From: Eriocheir sinensis
Taxonomy: Eukaryota > Arthropoda > Malacostraca > Decapoda > Varunidae
Assembly (NCBI RefSeq): GCF_024679095.1
Contig: NC_066549.1
Coordinates: forward strand, 11,205,302 to 11,269,301
Direction: 5' to 3'
DNA length: 64,000 nucleotides
This document shows positions 1 through 13,870 of the stretch, in pieces. The notes beneath the pieces were generated by a model. That model saw only the letters and a program-made list of their open reading frames with translations, ran no database searches and was not told the origin of the DNA. Positions within the stretch are counted from its first letter, which is position 1, and each line of letters begins with the position of its first letter. Position numbers and translations under genes: made by a program.

Positions 1-360
1 GCCCGCGGCCCATCTGCGGGTTGGCTACAATTAAGATGTGGCAAGCGATTATTTTCACGTGGTTCTGCTTAGTTTCGCTCAATATCATTTCGTTGCGGTC
101 ATAATACTCGGGTTGTTCTTTTTTGGGGGGGTCCCTGTATAGTAAGTAGTATTGTGGAACCAGTTTCTCATCTTTAGTGTAGTAAGATATATATTTGATG
201 AATCGGGTCTTTTTTTGTTGAATATTTTGGTGCTTTTGTTGAATTTATTTATTTTACTTTTGTCCCGTGATTACGTGTAGGTGTACATGATGATTAAACA
301 TTAGTGTATTTCTGAAGGCATTATGTATTACCTGCTATCCTGTCCCACAAAGCGAAGACT

Positions 361-369
361 GTGTGTGTG

Positions 370-439
<70 letters not shown>
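361..439. repeat. (GT)n microsatellite
   Basis: About 39 units with one GC-AT interruption near 370. Confidence 0.96.
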
Positions 440-440
<1 letters not shown>

Positions 441-1206
441 CCCACTCTCTGGATAAGCGGGGAGTCTGGGTAATTTGTTGGAGGTGCTTTGCCTCCTCTC
501 TAACATACAGACTTATTTACCCGCTTGACTCGCCCCTCGCAGCTCGTTTTCTTTGCGGAGGGACGTCGTTTTCCGTGATAAGTCGGCTTTTTCTTCCCCT
601 TCTTACTCTACGGTGCTGAGACACGCGGGGCCACACAAACCTCATGCTTCATAGGGACAAGAGAGGATCCATAATTGTTTGTAGCAGGGATTGTATTGGA
701 TGCCTTATTATAGGAGGAAATGCAAGACAATACCTTTTTTTTTTACCTTCAGTTAATCATAGTCTATACTGCTTTAGTTTTGAATCATCCAGTCTGGTGT
801 GTTGTTGAATTTTTAATCGTTTTTAGCCTTCTTCTCGACTTCTGTCTCTTCACTTTTATATTTTATCTCTACCTCTTGTTTATTTATTTTTTTCTTCTTG
901 TTTTAGGATAGTTTACGATCTTCTCATTTCCAGCTGTTTACTGTCTCCGGTACACTCTAAGATTTACTAAGGATTAGCATACACTCCCTCACTATGAAGT
1001 CCCTCGTTTTCTCTTTCCCCCTCTGCTTCATCCTGTCTCACTAACATCACCCTTATTACTTCCCTCCCCACTTCTCATTCACCTCCTCCTCTTCCTTCTA
1101 CTCCTCGCTCTCCTCTTCTCATTCCCCTCCTGTTCCTCGTCCCTTTTACACGTCCTGCCGCCCCCTCCTTCACTATCACCAACCACAATATAATCACCCT
1201 CACTAC
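440..1206. other. Unique AT-rich DNA, no gene seen
   Basis: T-rich to about 910, then C/T-rich toward the CTC repeats. Open frames are short and low-complexity. I see nothing functional. The same holds for 1-360. Confidence 0.6.
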
Positions 1207-1385
1207 CTCCCTCTCCACCTCCAGTTCCACCTAATTTTACTTACTCTCCTCCTCCTCCTCCTCCCTCTCCACCTCCAGTTCCACCTAATTTTCCTTACTC
1301 TCCTCCTCCTCCTCCTCCTCCTCCTCCTCCTCCCTCTCCACCTCCAGTTCCACCTAATTTTACTTACTCTCCTCCTTCTCCTCCT
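1207..1385. repeat. Three-copy tandem repeat with (CTC)n
   Basis: Three copies of a block containing CTCCACCTCCAGTTCCACCT and AATTTTNCTTACTCTCCT are separated by (CCT)n of different lengths. The Arg-rich minus-strand open frame across it is a composition effect. Confidence 0.85.
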
Positions 1386-1770
1386 CCCACACCAACCCTT
1401 GACTGTCGCGGCGCAGTTACGAAAATTCATGAGGGAAGCGAGAACGACTTCCCCCCCTCACCCTGACAAGTCGGCCCCCTTAGGAAACATTGTGTCCCAG
1501 AAATGTGCGCAGGAAAAAGTTGTAAAGGTACTGATGAAACAACATTGCATGGATGGCGGGTAAGAATGAAAAATGTTGAGGTTTATACAGATGTCGGGAA
1601 ACAATATATACAAATCGAGATACCGTTGTGAATAATGATTGAGGTAACGTTTTCCAGACATGCGAGACGTAAATGAAAACTGTAAAAGAGCTGCATGCAC
1701 AGGAATAGTAAAAAAAAAAAAAAAAAAAAGATTGAAGAAAGAGACGAGCAACGCCGAAAATAGTCTATCC

Positions 1771-1858
1771 TACCCCCCCCCCCCCCACACACACACACAT
1801 ACACCTCACAACACACACACACACCAACATCCCCCCCTCATCCCCCCCTCCCCCCCCG

Positions 1859-1891
<33 letters not shown>
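1771..1891. repeat. C-run and (CA)n compound repeat
   Basis: Poly-C tracts alternate with short (CA)n runs. A poly-A of about 19 lies just upstream at 1710. Confidence 0.9.
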
Positions 1892-1892
<1 letters not shown>

Positions 1893-2396
1893 AGCAATGC
1901 TCCCCATCAGCTCGCGACCCCTAGCAGCCATCCCTTTTCTCGCCCCACGCCCCAGCCTCCCTCGGGCGGCGCGGCGGAGGAGGACAGACCTGTACAGCAC
2001 CTCCATGAAGGATCACACGGGCGACCCTCACAAAAAAAAGCAGAGAGAAAAAATCCGCCTCTCCATCCTGCTGTCATTGTCGGGTGTCTCCCAGGGCTGC
2101 GGGCGCCCAAGGAGGAGAGGGTAATGTCTATAATTCTGCTGGGAGGGAGGGAGAGCGAAGGGAAGAGGGAGGAAGGACACGTAAAACAGGTAGGAGGTTG
2201 AGGGTAATAGGAGGAGATGGAGGAGAAGGAGGAGGAGGGGGAACTATGCGAAAACGAATCGTAGGGTGTATATAGAGTACTCGAATATTTGGGAGAGGAA
2301 GGGAAATTAGCGAAGCGAAATAATGACGACGTGACGGAGAGCTATAACTTAAGTGTTTCGTGCAGTATTATTCTCACTAATGTCCGTAAAATTATG

Positions 2397-2398
<2 letters not shown>

Positions 2399-2489
<91 letters not shown>
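2399..2489. repeat. (GA)n microsatellite
   Basis: About 45 GA units, followed by an ACAGACAGA-rich stretch that leads into the left inverted-repeat arm. Confidence 0.96.
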
Positions 2490-2493
<4 letters not shown>

Positions 2494-2549
2494 GACAGAC
2501 AGAGAAACAAGCAAACAGACAGATACAAACAGAGAGACAGACACAAAAA

Positions 2550-2898
2550 GTTACAACACGAAGACAAACAGACACAGACAGCTACAATACACAAACAAAA
2601 CAAACAGCCACAAACACACGACCAAAATGCTGACCCACGTACAATCAAGCATACAAACAGATATACAGGACGGGGAAAAATAATGGACTCAATTTTCCCA
2701 CACTCCAGGTGACCAATGATTTACTTCACTAGACGAATAATAAGAAGATATGAGGAAGAGGAGGAGGAGGAGGAAGTGGACGAGGAAGAGGACGAGGAGG
2801 AGGAGGAGAAGAATGAGGAGGAGAGGAAGAGGAAGTCGACGAAGAAGAGATGAAAAAGAAAAGGAAGAAAACAAGGAAAAGAAATGAGAAGACAACGA
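2550..2898 (+). repeat. Left arm of a large inverted repeat
   Basis: It matches the reverse complement of 3488-3771 over blocks such as AAGACAAACAGACAC, CAAAATGCTGAC, AGATATACAGGACGGG, ACACTCCAGGTGACCAATGA and TTTAC...CACTAGACGAATAATAAG. It includes a longer GGA/GA-rich insert than the other arm. No coding function is seen. Confidence 0.8.
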
Positions 2899-3130
2899 AG
2901 AGGAGGAGGGGGAGAAGGACAAGAAAGTAAAGACTAAGAAGAAGGAGGAAAATGAAACGGATAAAGCAACACGAAGAGGACGAAGAGGAGGAGGGGGAAA
3001 GAGGAAAAGGAAGTAGACAAAGAGATGAAGAAGTGAAATGAGATAAAAGGGAGGAGAACCAAGAGGAGGAGGGGAAGAAGGAGAAGGAAGTAGACGAAAA
3101 AGAAGAAGGAGGAAGATTACAGGGAAAAGC
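2750..3130. repeat. GGA/GAA-rich purine tract
   Basis: Almost pure purine on the plus strand, with imperfect internal duplications of GAAGAGGAGGAGG-type blocks. It overlaps the inner part of the left inverted-repeat arm. Confidence 0.75.
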
Positions 3131-3487
3131 AACAGGAAAGAGAGGAGGAGGATGATAAATATGCAACCCCGTAAGGAAGCGCAGGGACGTGAGAGCCGCA
3201 GCAGAACGCACGGAGAAGGAAGACACGCAGACTTTTATTGCAGTGCTCAGGTAACACCGAAATGAAGACGAAAGAAACGCGGGAATGCAAATGACGCGGA
3301 ATGACGTGAAAATAAGCGCACAAAGAAAGGGCAACAGGGAATAAACACGATTGTTGAGCGTTTGCGCGCGTCACTGACATGTGAAGTTGCTGACCAACAG
3401 AAACGCTTCCTTCACAATGCTGGGGGATTTGGATGTACTTCTGTTATTATATTTTGGCGTTCCATCCCACTTAGTCTTAGTCATTTC

Positions 3488-3771
3488 GTCTTCTTCTCAT
3501 TTCTTTTCCTTATTTTCTTCCTTTTCTTCTTCATCTCCTCCTCCTCCTCCTCCTCCTCCTCTTCCTCATATCTTCTTATTATTCGTCTAGTGAGGTAAAT
3601 CATTGGTCACCTGGAGTGTGGGAAAGTTGAGTCCATTATTATTTCCCGTCCTGTATATCTGTTTGTATATGCTTGATTGTTCGTGTGTCAGCATTTTGTC
3701 CGTGTGTTTGTGCCTGTTTGTTTCGTTTGTATATTGTATCTGTCCGTGTCTGTTTGTCTTTGGATTGTAAC
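3488..3771 (-). repeat. Right arm of a large inverted repeat
   Basis: This is the reverse-complement copy of 2550-2898, separated from it by about 590 bp of GA-rich and unique DNA. Shared outer blocks are highly similar, with scattered substitutions and indels. The outer edge meets the SINE at 3799. Confidence 0.8.
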
Positions 3772-3798
3772 GTGGAGCCCCCCAAAGCAAGTGGTCCA

Positions 3799-4168
3799 AT
3801 TTTTTTTTTTTTTTTTTTTTTACGTCGCGGCCTATAGCGCCGGTAGGCTTCTTCCCGGTAGGGCCTGATGGTCGGCCCAAGGCTTCTTCCCGGTGGGTCT
3901 TGATGGTCGGCCCAGCCCATTCTGGCGCAGGCGAGTGTTTATAGTGGCGCCATCTTGCATTAGCTCATGCTGCCCTCCCGGAGCTCATCTTTAATCCTAG
4001 AATCTAGAGTCCGGGTTGATAGGTGGTCTTCTGGACAGCATGTGGGTAGTTTTAAGCCACTCGGCGGCGGCTGAAAAATCCCAGCTAGGTGGCACCGGGC
4101 GGGGATTGAACTCGCGTCCTCCTGAACGCGGTGTTGTTACTCTGTCGATTCAGCCACCGCACTCCTCT
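3799..4168 (-). mobile_element. tRNA-derived SINE, copy 1
   Basis: Read on the minus strand, the head carries TGGCTGAATCG (a perfect match to the RNA polymerase III A-box consensus TRGYNNARNNG) and GAGTTCAATCC (B-box-like). A body shared with the 7.6 kb and 43.4 kb copies follows (AGCATGTGGGTA, GCCACTCGGCG and GGCGCAGG in plus orientation), then a poly(A) tail (poly-T at 3800-3822). A short internal block (CTTCTTCCCGGT) is duplicated. Confidence 0.75.
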
Positions 4169-4907
4169 TGCACTCCCACGAGGCTGTATTACTGTTCTTT
4201 CTTTCCTAGAAGCGCAGATGTTACGTACACACATCGAGATATATATATTTTTATAGCTCCATGCCATCTACACAAACATCCACGTCAACCAGGTGCACAA
4301 AAAACAGGATCACTGGGAGATTGGATACAGTTTATACAGGTGTTAGTCTCTGGCCATAAATGCTGAGAGTAGGCCCATCTGTAGCATTTGTGTGGTGTCA
4401 GTAGGACCAGGGTTGTTCATAAGCCCCAAGACAGGCACCAGATACAGATAGGATTCGTGGATGATTACTGATGAATGATTGCAGGTACCTCGTCATGGGT
4501 AAAGAAGTTGGTCAGGATTAATGGTGGAAGAATCACAATACTACGGTTTACATTGAGATTAGACGCATTTGTGTGTAGTACTCTTATTCCTATTGAACTC
4601 ACGTAAAGTTCTTAGATACAGGAAAGAAAAAAAATAGGTGGGCTGATAACCGAAGATCTGAGAAAATGATGAGCCGATGGGAAATTTAAGACTCGTTCAT
4701 TCTTTTGCGCAAAATGTTGCTGTGTTGGAAATGTTATGCCATTTTTTTGTGCTTATTGTTAGCTTTTGTTGCCTCACATTGCAATTGTCGAATAATGTTT
4801 ACTTCCTGTGTTTGTCTGGTGGCTGGCAATCGCTTTCGTTATCTGTGTTCGTGACGAAGACACGTGTTAACTGACGCGGGTGAATGAACCTGTCAGAATA
4901 TGTTAAA

Positions 4908-4946
<39 letters not shown>

Positions 4947-4960
4947 GCCAATCACCTTCC

Positions 4961-5017
<57 letters not shown>

Positions 5018-6954
5018 CCCTTTTTTGCCCACGTTCAACCAAAAATACAGCTCTCACCACCAATGCAAAATGACTCCTCTTATTCTCCAAGAAAGGTGTG
5101 AATTATGTTACGATTCCCTCTCGTCATGGTACTCCAGCGGCTGTGTACAAACCCTCTCGCTGGTGAACTTCAAAACACTCGGAAGCCTTAATCCACTTCG
5201 CCCACCAACACTCACACACACCCTCTCATCGACAAGACCTCCCTCTTATTCACATATTCGCCGAGTCTAAGATTTCCGCGCACATTTCACGCCTAGCAGC
5301 AGGTAATGAAAGGTCTTTAGCCTCTACCCCGGTTTATGCAGTTCCAGCATGCAAATCCTGTTCCTAACCACCGCTTCCTCCCTCCGCTCCAGTTTAATGA
5401 GCTTATTACCGACTTCCTAGTAGCACAATGGAAGCCCGCAGCCAATGTACAGATAAAGTATGATCCGCCCACTTCGCGAATCGCCACCGTTGTTACAGTA
5501 CATCGGAGCCCCGTTGTCCCGAGTCTCCATGCACGTTCCCGACACCCACGGGCGAGCACTTACCCTTGGGCCCACCGGATGGTCCACGACACATATGTTA
5601 CTAAGCAAACGACGCACCTGCGCATTTTCTGCTTTCTAGGTGGCGCACTGCGGTTCAAAATTACAGGAATGAAAATTACAGAAATTACGGCAAGGGACCC
5701 ATGACCAATCTCCCCTTCATCAAGTCCCCGCCCCGCCGCTGCTCCCTTGACCCTCCCCCCACCAGCCGCCTCTTCCTCCCCTGCCCTGAATGATGGTCAC
5801 CTTGACAATTTCAGACCAAAACATGTACAACATCCTCCTCCTGATACGCGCCTTGCTCGTAACTTTTACGTATCGTGTGGAGAGTCAGGAAAAGGGCGAA
5901 CAGCAGCGAGGGTGGACAACCGGGAAAGATCGACCAAATTCGTCCCCTTCCTTCCCACAACACGCCCAGGAAGACACAGCGGGGAGAGAAACCTTTCCCT
6001 AACAGATAATATATCCTTGGATAATAACGCAGTGACGAAGCGCTAAGTAGTGAGTAGCCGGAGTGCACAAGGCCTCTTATGGGCGACACCAGCAGCGGCG
6101 GATGACACAGCAGCGACACATAACTGTTCCAACGACTCCTGCCTGCGTGGGTACCTGGCGGGGAGCTGAGAGGAGGACAAGGAGCACAGGTCTGTTACGC
6201 CGCCTCAATAACCATGTTGTGATAATGCCCGCTTACGGGTCGTCGCTCTTCCCTCCATCGCCATCCCGGTCCTGAGTTCCGTGGCGGCGGGAGGAACCCC
6301 ACTTGGCTTCTTTCTGGTGCCTCCAGCGTCGCTCCCAGGCCGAGAACACAATTACTGCGAACAAAGCAGGTAAACGGCGAGACGAAAAAGGAGACAAAAA
6401 AGTAGGTTGGTAGGTTAGAAAATAAATGCACGATAAATGCAGTAAAACTACAGAGATGAGGGAAAATTAAAATCAGCGAAGAAAAATACGAAAATAATCA
6501 GACACGATGACACAACGTTATATATTAAAGAAAATTCAGCTATACGTCAAATAGATCAAACCAATTTAGTAAGCTTGATGCAAACAAAGGCTAGAAGAGC
6601 TACATTTTTGAGAATTTTTTAAAAATTATTTATCTATCACCGGAAAACGGAAGGAGGGAGGAGTCCTGCTGCCGGCGTGGCCTCGGGGCTGTCCCTGGGG
6701 CGTGGATAAAGGGTCAAACGAGGTATTGTACTAAAAGAAAGACTTAATAAATTTCTTAGGGAAAGTAAATTTGGAGGTAGGAAAGATAAGCAGCGCCGAA
6801 TTGGAGACTTGCTGGCTGAGGACGAGACTTAAGGAAATATACGTGCCGAGCCAAAGAGAAAGGCCGCGTTGGAGGAGGAGAGAAAAAATGAACCTAGAAG
6901 TGTAAAAGGAAGACGCTTCACCATGAAAGCGTTAGGTAAATCACTTAAGCAATG
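4169..6954. other. Non-coding stretch, no gene recognised
   Basis: Apart from the microsatellites at 4911-5014 this is unique, mixed-composition DNA. The open frames at 5336-5704 and 5747-6046 have no recognisable domain, splice logic or codon bias that I can see. Confidence 0.6.
4911..5014. repeat. (CT)n and (CA)n pair
   Basis: (CT) at 4911-4944 and (CA) at 4962-5014, separated by 17 bp. Confidence 0.95.
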
Positions 6955-8365
6955 GTGGCCAGGGGGCGCATCGCCTCGCCCACCCTACGACGTCAAGTCC
7001 AGGGGCCCCTCCCGGCAAGTTTCCATGCAAGCTCCCTTCTCATCCTGCGTACGCACCTCCAGGCAGGATCTATCGACTTGCTCAAGCCACGATCTCCGTG
7101 GGCGTTCCCTTAGCCTCCTCTACTCAGGATTGCCTCCTACAGAGACAACCCGATGAGCAGGATCAGCTTCAGGGTAACGTGCCACGTGCCCGTATAGCCG
7201 GAGTTTGTGTTGACAGACTATGCAGGTAATATATGTCGAATCTATCTCACAGAGTAGCCTCCGGTTTGACGCAAAGTCATTCCAGCGACATCCCATGATT
7301 CTACGTAGATACTTATTACCAAAAAAATCGATCCGCCTCTCCAAGTCCATATATACTATCTATGTCTAACAACCATAGTGTAAGGCAGGGAGCAAAAGGG
7401 ACTTGAAGATCCGGATCTTTGTCCCTCTGCACAGGTTTCGACAACGCTATGTATTCGTGCTGAGCGAGTCCATAATACCACAGGCAAGGCCAAACCGCCG
7501 CAAGCCATCCTGGCGAGACCCACTGTTGTTCTGTACTACGCTACCAAGTTATGTGAAGTTTTCCGAGATCTCAATGTCCTCGCCACACGCATGAACACTC
7601 TTTTTTAGGTGCTGCCTGTAGCGTCGATAGACTCTCTTGAGGGGCCTCTTGGACGGCCTCAGCCCGTTACTGGCGCAGGAGAATTTTATTTGTAGTGGCT
7701 GCCGTGAGTATGACTCTTTGCTTGGCCCATGCTGCTCCACTTGAACGATGTCGCTGAAGTTAGGGTTGATTGAAGATCCTAACAGCATGTGGGTAATCTC
7801 CCGCCACTCGGCGATGACATGAAAAATCGGCATGTTTTGGTGGGACTCGAAACTAGGTCCACGGGCTCACCACGCCCGCACGCTAACCACTCGGCCAAAG
7901 ACTCCCCATAGTGTTACCTTTCATCTAGCAAACTTACAGATACCTGTACCTTAGTCTTGGGCCAGGTCACCTGAAGTCCCAGGGAGAGACATCAGCAGAG
8001 CCTCCATTGACTCCGTAAGGATTATTGCATTATTGGCAAAAACAAGGTCAGTGACCCTGGTATTGTCAATAGATGCTCCACAATGAATCTGGTCCACACC
8101 TCTGCCTAGTACCCAATCCATACAAGTGTTGAAAGGCGATGGGGCAAGGACACTGCCCTGCCTCTCCGTCATTCACGGATATGTAACTAGAAAAGACCCC
8201 CCCCCCCCTTCTTCACAGATCACTCATTCCCAGAATACAGGCCAGTCAGCAAACCAGTAGCCCTTGCAGGAATCCCTCGGAGTTGCAGGAGATACCAGAG
8301 TGCCTCGCGATGCACTAGATCAAACGCCTCCTTAAGATCGACAAAGGCTGCAAGCATCCCTCGCT
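6955..8365 (-). mobile_element. Degenerate non-LTR RT element E, split by a SINE
   Basis: Broken RT coding sequence is recognisable on the minus strand: a region around 8360-8180, then MTERQGSVLAPSPFNTCMDW and VTDLVFANNAIIL (a degraded FADD box, FANN) at 8172-7951. After the SINE come GEDIEISENFT and (7350-7120) RRIDFFGNKYLRRIMGCRWN and LRLYGHVARYPEADPAHRVV, followed by decayed sequence to about 6955. Many stops and frame changes are present and the catalytic DD is lost, so it is an old inactive copy. Confidence 0.75.
7597..7913 (-). mobile_element. tRNA-derived SINE, copy 2, nested in element E
   Basis: The minus-strand head has TGGCCGAGTGG (perfect A box) and TTCGAGTCC (near-perfect B box). 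The body matches copies 1 and 3, and the 3' end is a short A-run near 7600. It interrupts the RT coding sequence of element E, which resumes on both sides, so the SINE inserted later. I could not define a clear target-site duplication. Confidence 0.78.
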
Positions 8366-8731
8366 AAAGATAGCGAAGAAAAAATCTGCATGTAAAACAA
8401 AATGTTACGGAGAAATGATCAACAAAAATTTTATCCGAAAGCTGAAGATATTCGATATGATGAGAAAGAAAGGTGATATAGAGAAAATGCTTTGCGAGAT
8501 AAATTACAAATGAGAAGAGACAAAAGAAGGAGAAAGTCTTGTAGCTTAGAATAAAAAAAACAAAGTAACATGAGGAGCCAGAGTGAAACACAAGAAATCA
8601 TCTAATCAAAGAAGACTGAGAAAACGGAACGAATGGAGATCCACTAGGAAACAAAACAAGACTGTCACGAGTAAAAATCAACCACAAACAACCTTAATTA
8701 AATGAAAAAAGACTGACAAATGACATATCAG

Positions 8732-10358
<1,627 letters not shown>

Positions 10359-10434
<76 letters not shown>
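10359..10434. repeat. (GA)n microsatellite at the 5' truncation of element C
   Basis: About 38 units. RT coding sequence begins within about 10 bp of it. Confidence 0.96.
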
Positions 10435-10439
<5 letters not shown>

Positions 10440-11444
10440 GGTGAGAGGGAGAAAAGAAAGAGCCGAGAGAGAGAAAGAGCCGAGAAAGAAAAAAAATAAG
10501 AGGCGAAAGAAAAAAAGTGAGGCGAGAAAGAGGAACCGTGATCACTGAAGGAGCGTCGAGGAAAAGCTTGAGAAGGTAGTCAGGACTATTTAGGGAGGAG
10601 AAGCGTAACAACTTGAGGCTTGCTCCGCCGCGATGGGCCGTCACTCTCCAGCCTCCGAGCTCGGGCGTGTCAGGGGAAGCAATTATCTGAAGCAGCGGCG
10701 GTGCGCGAGATAATTAAACTCCCGCCTTGGCTTGCTCATACCTAAATGTTGAGCCAGATACTCCCCCTACCCCCCCCCTCCCCATCACCCCGAACGCCTC
10801 ATTTTCCCTATCCTTCCTCTCTCTTCTGCCTTCCCCGTCTTCCTCGCTCTTCTCCCTTCCCTTCCTTCAGCACTCCTTCTCCTCTATTCCATATCCCGTC
10901 TTCTTCCTCTTCCTTTTCCCTTCTCTTTGCAATCCTTCCCTTGCCTTCTTCCAATCCCGTCTTTTCCATCTTCACTTTCCCTTGTCTCTGTAATCCTTCG
11001 TTTCCCTTCTTCCATCCCCCTCTTCACTTTCCCTTCTCTCTGCAATCCTTCCTCTCCCTTCTGCCGCCCTCGTCTTCCCTATCTTCTTCTCCCCTTCTCT
11101 CAGCACTCTTCATTCTTTCCTCTCCTTTCTGCCGTCCTCGTCTTCCTCCTCTTCTCTCTCCCCTTCTCTCGGCACTCCTTCCTCTCACCCTCCACCTTCT
11201 CATGTGTGGTGCATTAAAACTCCAATGAAAAGGAAAAAAAAAAAGATTAATTATGAAGTAAATTGTGTAAGGCGATACGATAGAGAAGGTTAAGTACGTG
11301 TAAATATGGTAATGCCGGTGCCGGGGAGTCAAGTGCATGCAGCCTCCCCCCCACAAGAATGCCTTCAGCCCAGCGCCGATAATTATAAGGCCAAAACACG
11401 CACACACATGCACACGCACAGAGAAGGCAGGTAGGCAGGCGGGT

Positions 11445-11485
<41 letters not shown>

Positions 11486-11923
11486 TTCATGGGAGCGGCC
11501 GAGAACCTGGAAGCGAGCGAATTTGTCAGGAGGGAACCCGCGGCGCAACGTAACAAGTGTGGTCGGCGGGGCAGGGTGGCGCGACACGGCGGCGGGGCGG
11601 GTCGGGGCAGGGAGATAGGCGGGGCAACAAGGCCGCCACTCCCCCATGGGCCCCGATAAGCGCCTCTTGTTCCCAATACGACGCCATAAATACCGTGATG
11701 GTGCAGCCACACGCGCCATAAAATACCCGCCTTGAGTTACTATTAGCGCCACGTTGCCCAAGACGCTGCACGGCGGGCTATTAAGTACGACGCTTATCTA
11801 CGTCTCGCTACTGAAATATTAACTGTGGCCTCTCTCTCTCTCTCTCTCTCTCCTTTTTCTCATCTTTTTTTTTCAGCACCTCCTCCTTCTCCTCCTCCGG
11901 GTGCAGTAATGTGGTAGCAGTTA
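10435..11923. other. GA/CT-rich non-coding stretch
   Basis: GAAAGAG-rich sequence to about 10560, unique DNA, then a C/T-rich tract at 10750-11210. (CA)n occurs at 11451-11482 and (CT)n at 11831-11854. No gene seen. Confidence 0.6.
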
Positions 11924-12067
<144 letters not shown>

Positions 12068-12179
12068 ATAATAATAATAATAAACGGTTTATTTCATGAA
12101 GTACCAGGCAGCCCTAGAGCTGAAAATATACATCAATGGAAGATGAAATGAAATGAATGAGACAAATGAACAAAGTAGT

Positions 12180-12335
12180 ATGATCGAAAATAAAAAAGGA
12201 AAATAGAAATAACAATAATAGCAATAATCATAGTAAAGATAATAATAATAATCATAATAATCACGATAATAATAATGATAATAATAATAGTAATCATAAT
12301 AATAATAATAATAATCATAATAACAACAACAATAA
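12180..12335. repeat. ATA/ATC-rich degenerate trinucleotide tract
   Basis: AATAATAATCATAATAATCAC-type sequence within the presumed 3' UTR of element B. Confidence 0.85.
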
Positions 12336-12379
12336 GTCCTAATGAAAAATATTTACAAAACATACAAATTGTGCTGCTC

Positions 12380-13784
12380 TTAATTTGCATTGTTGATATA
12401 TTTGACCATCACGGGCACTGCGCTGTTCTTATAGCGGTCAGTCCGTGCCCGTATCGGGGCAATAATGTTGTGGTGTCGCACTGAGTGCTGAGGGCGGTTC
12501 ACTGCGGGTAGGATGTGTCTGTGTCTGGGCTGGTTGAGAAGCTTGGTTGCGAACCGGTGTAGTAGGGTCTCGTGACGGTGTTGTAGGCTGGTGAGATGGA
12601 GGGAGTCGAGGGCGTCCTGGTAGCTGGTGTAGTGAGGGCCCAGGATGATTTTGCAGGCTCGCTTCTGGACGCGTTCAAGTTGGCGGCGCTGCGTGATGTT
12701 GATGGAGGAAGACCACGCTGGGGACGCGTATGTCAGTTTGGGGAGGATGAACGAGGAGTACACGCTCGCCAGCGCACACTCAGGGGCCCCCAGCGTTTTG
12801 AGTCTCCTCAGCAGGTACAGTTTATAGGTGGCAGATCTGGTGAGCTGGGAGACGTGCTCCTTCCATGTGAGCTTGTTGTCCAGGGTGACTCCAAGTAGTT
12901 TTGCTGATGTAACTACCCGGAGGGGAGTGTCGTTGATGGACACCACAGGGGGGGCAACAGGGCAGAGGAGGTGTTGATGTGTAGGATTGTAGTTTTTGTG
13001 TCGGTGATTGTGAACATGTTTTGTGTTGTACATGTGTGTAGGTTTTGTATTGTTTACTGTAGGTGTGAATAATCTGTTGTTGTTGTCAACTGTTACTCCC
13101 ACTGTGGTGTCGTCCACGTACTTCCAGCGGTGGGGTGTGTGGGTCAGGGCGTCATTAATTAGGATAAGGAAGCACAAAGGGCCCATTTTGGACCCCTGAG
13201 GTACCCCGCAAGTAAGGTGTAGAGGAGGGGAGGCCACTCCCTGAAATCTCACCACCTGTTTACGCTGGTGCAGGAAATCAGCCAGCCAGGAGACCAGGTT
13301 AGGGTGAAGCCCTAGGTTTATTGCTTTGTTGATGACTGTGGTATGGTGAACTAGGTCAAAAGCCTTTCGGAAATCAATAAAAGCGAGAGAAACTGATGTT
13401 TTGCGTTTTTCAAGATTTCTGTAGGCAAAGTCCAGGAGATTAATTAGGCAGTGTGTGGTGGAGGTTGACTTGATATTGCCGTACTGTTGTGGGTCTAAGG
13501 GGAGCAAGGTGAGTGTAAGTCCACTTGAAAATGAAGGCTTCACACAGGAGGCTGGGAATGGGGGTGATAGAAATAGGCCTCAAGTCACTCAGTGATTGAG
13601 GGGTGGTGGTCTTGGGAATCGGAGTGACATATGCTGTTTTCCAGTCAGCAGGACACTGACTTTGACGGAAGGAAGCGTTAAAAATAGAGGCGAGGGGGGT
13701 GGCCAGCTCGGGGGCAAACTCCTGGTACAGTTTGATGGGGAGATCAGTGGGCGTGGTGGACCGCTTTGTTTTAAGTTGGCTTAA

Positions 13785-13785
<1 letters not shown>
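12380..13785 (-). pseudogene. Non-LTR reverse transcriptase remnant (element B)
   Basis: From 13785 leftwards it reads LKTKRSTTPTDLPIKLYQEF, DWKTAYVTPIPK and DLRPISITPIPSLLCEAFIF. After a frame change near 13505 come AFIDFRKAFDLVHH, GVPQGSKMGPLCFLILINDA and the catalytic KYVDDTTV box, then a connection/thumb segment ending in MVKYINNAN and a stop at 12380. The last 387 codons are open. The N-terminal endonuclease is missing. Clade assignment is uncertain; the RT is clearly different from elements C and D. Confidence 0.88.

Positions 13786-13786
<1 letters not shown>

Positions 13787-13854
<68 letters not shown>
13787..13854. repeat. (GT)n between elements A and B
   Basis: About 34 units lying between the poly(A) of element A and the truncated 5' edge of element B. 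Confidence 0.96.

Positions 13855-13870
<16 letters not shown>

Noticed and set aside
2689..3334. 201-codon minus-strand Ser/Leu/Pro-rich frame
   Set aside because: It spans the GGA/GAA purine tract and inverted-repeat arm; low complexity only.
7860..7913. tRNA gene
   Set aside because: The A and B boxes belong to a SINE head; I could not fold a proper acceptor stem and the sequence continues into the SINE body.
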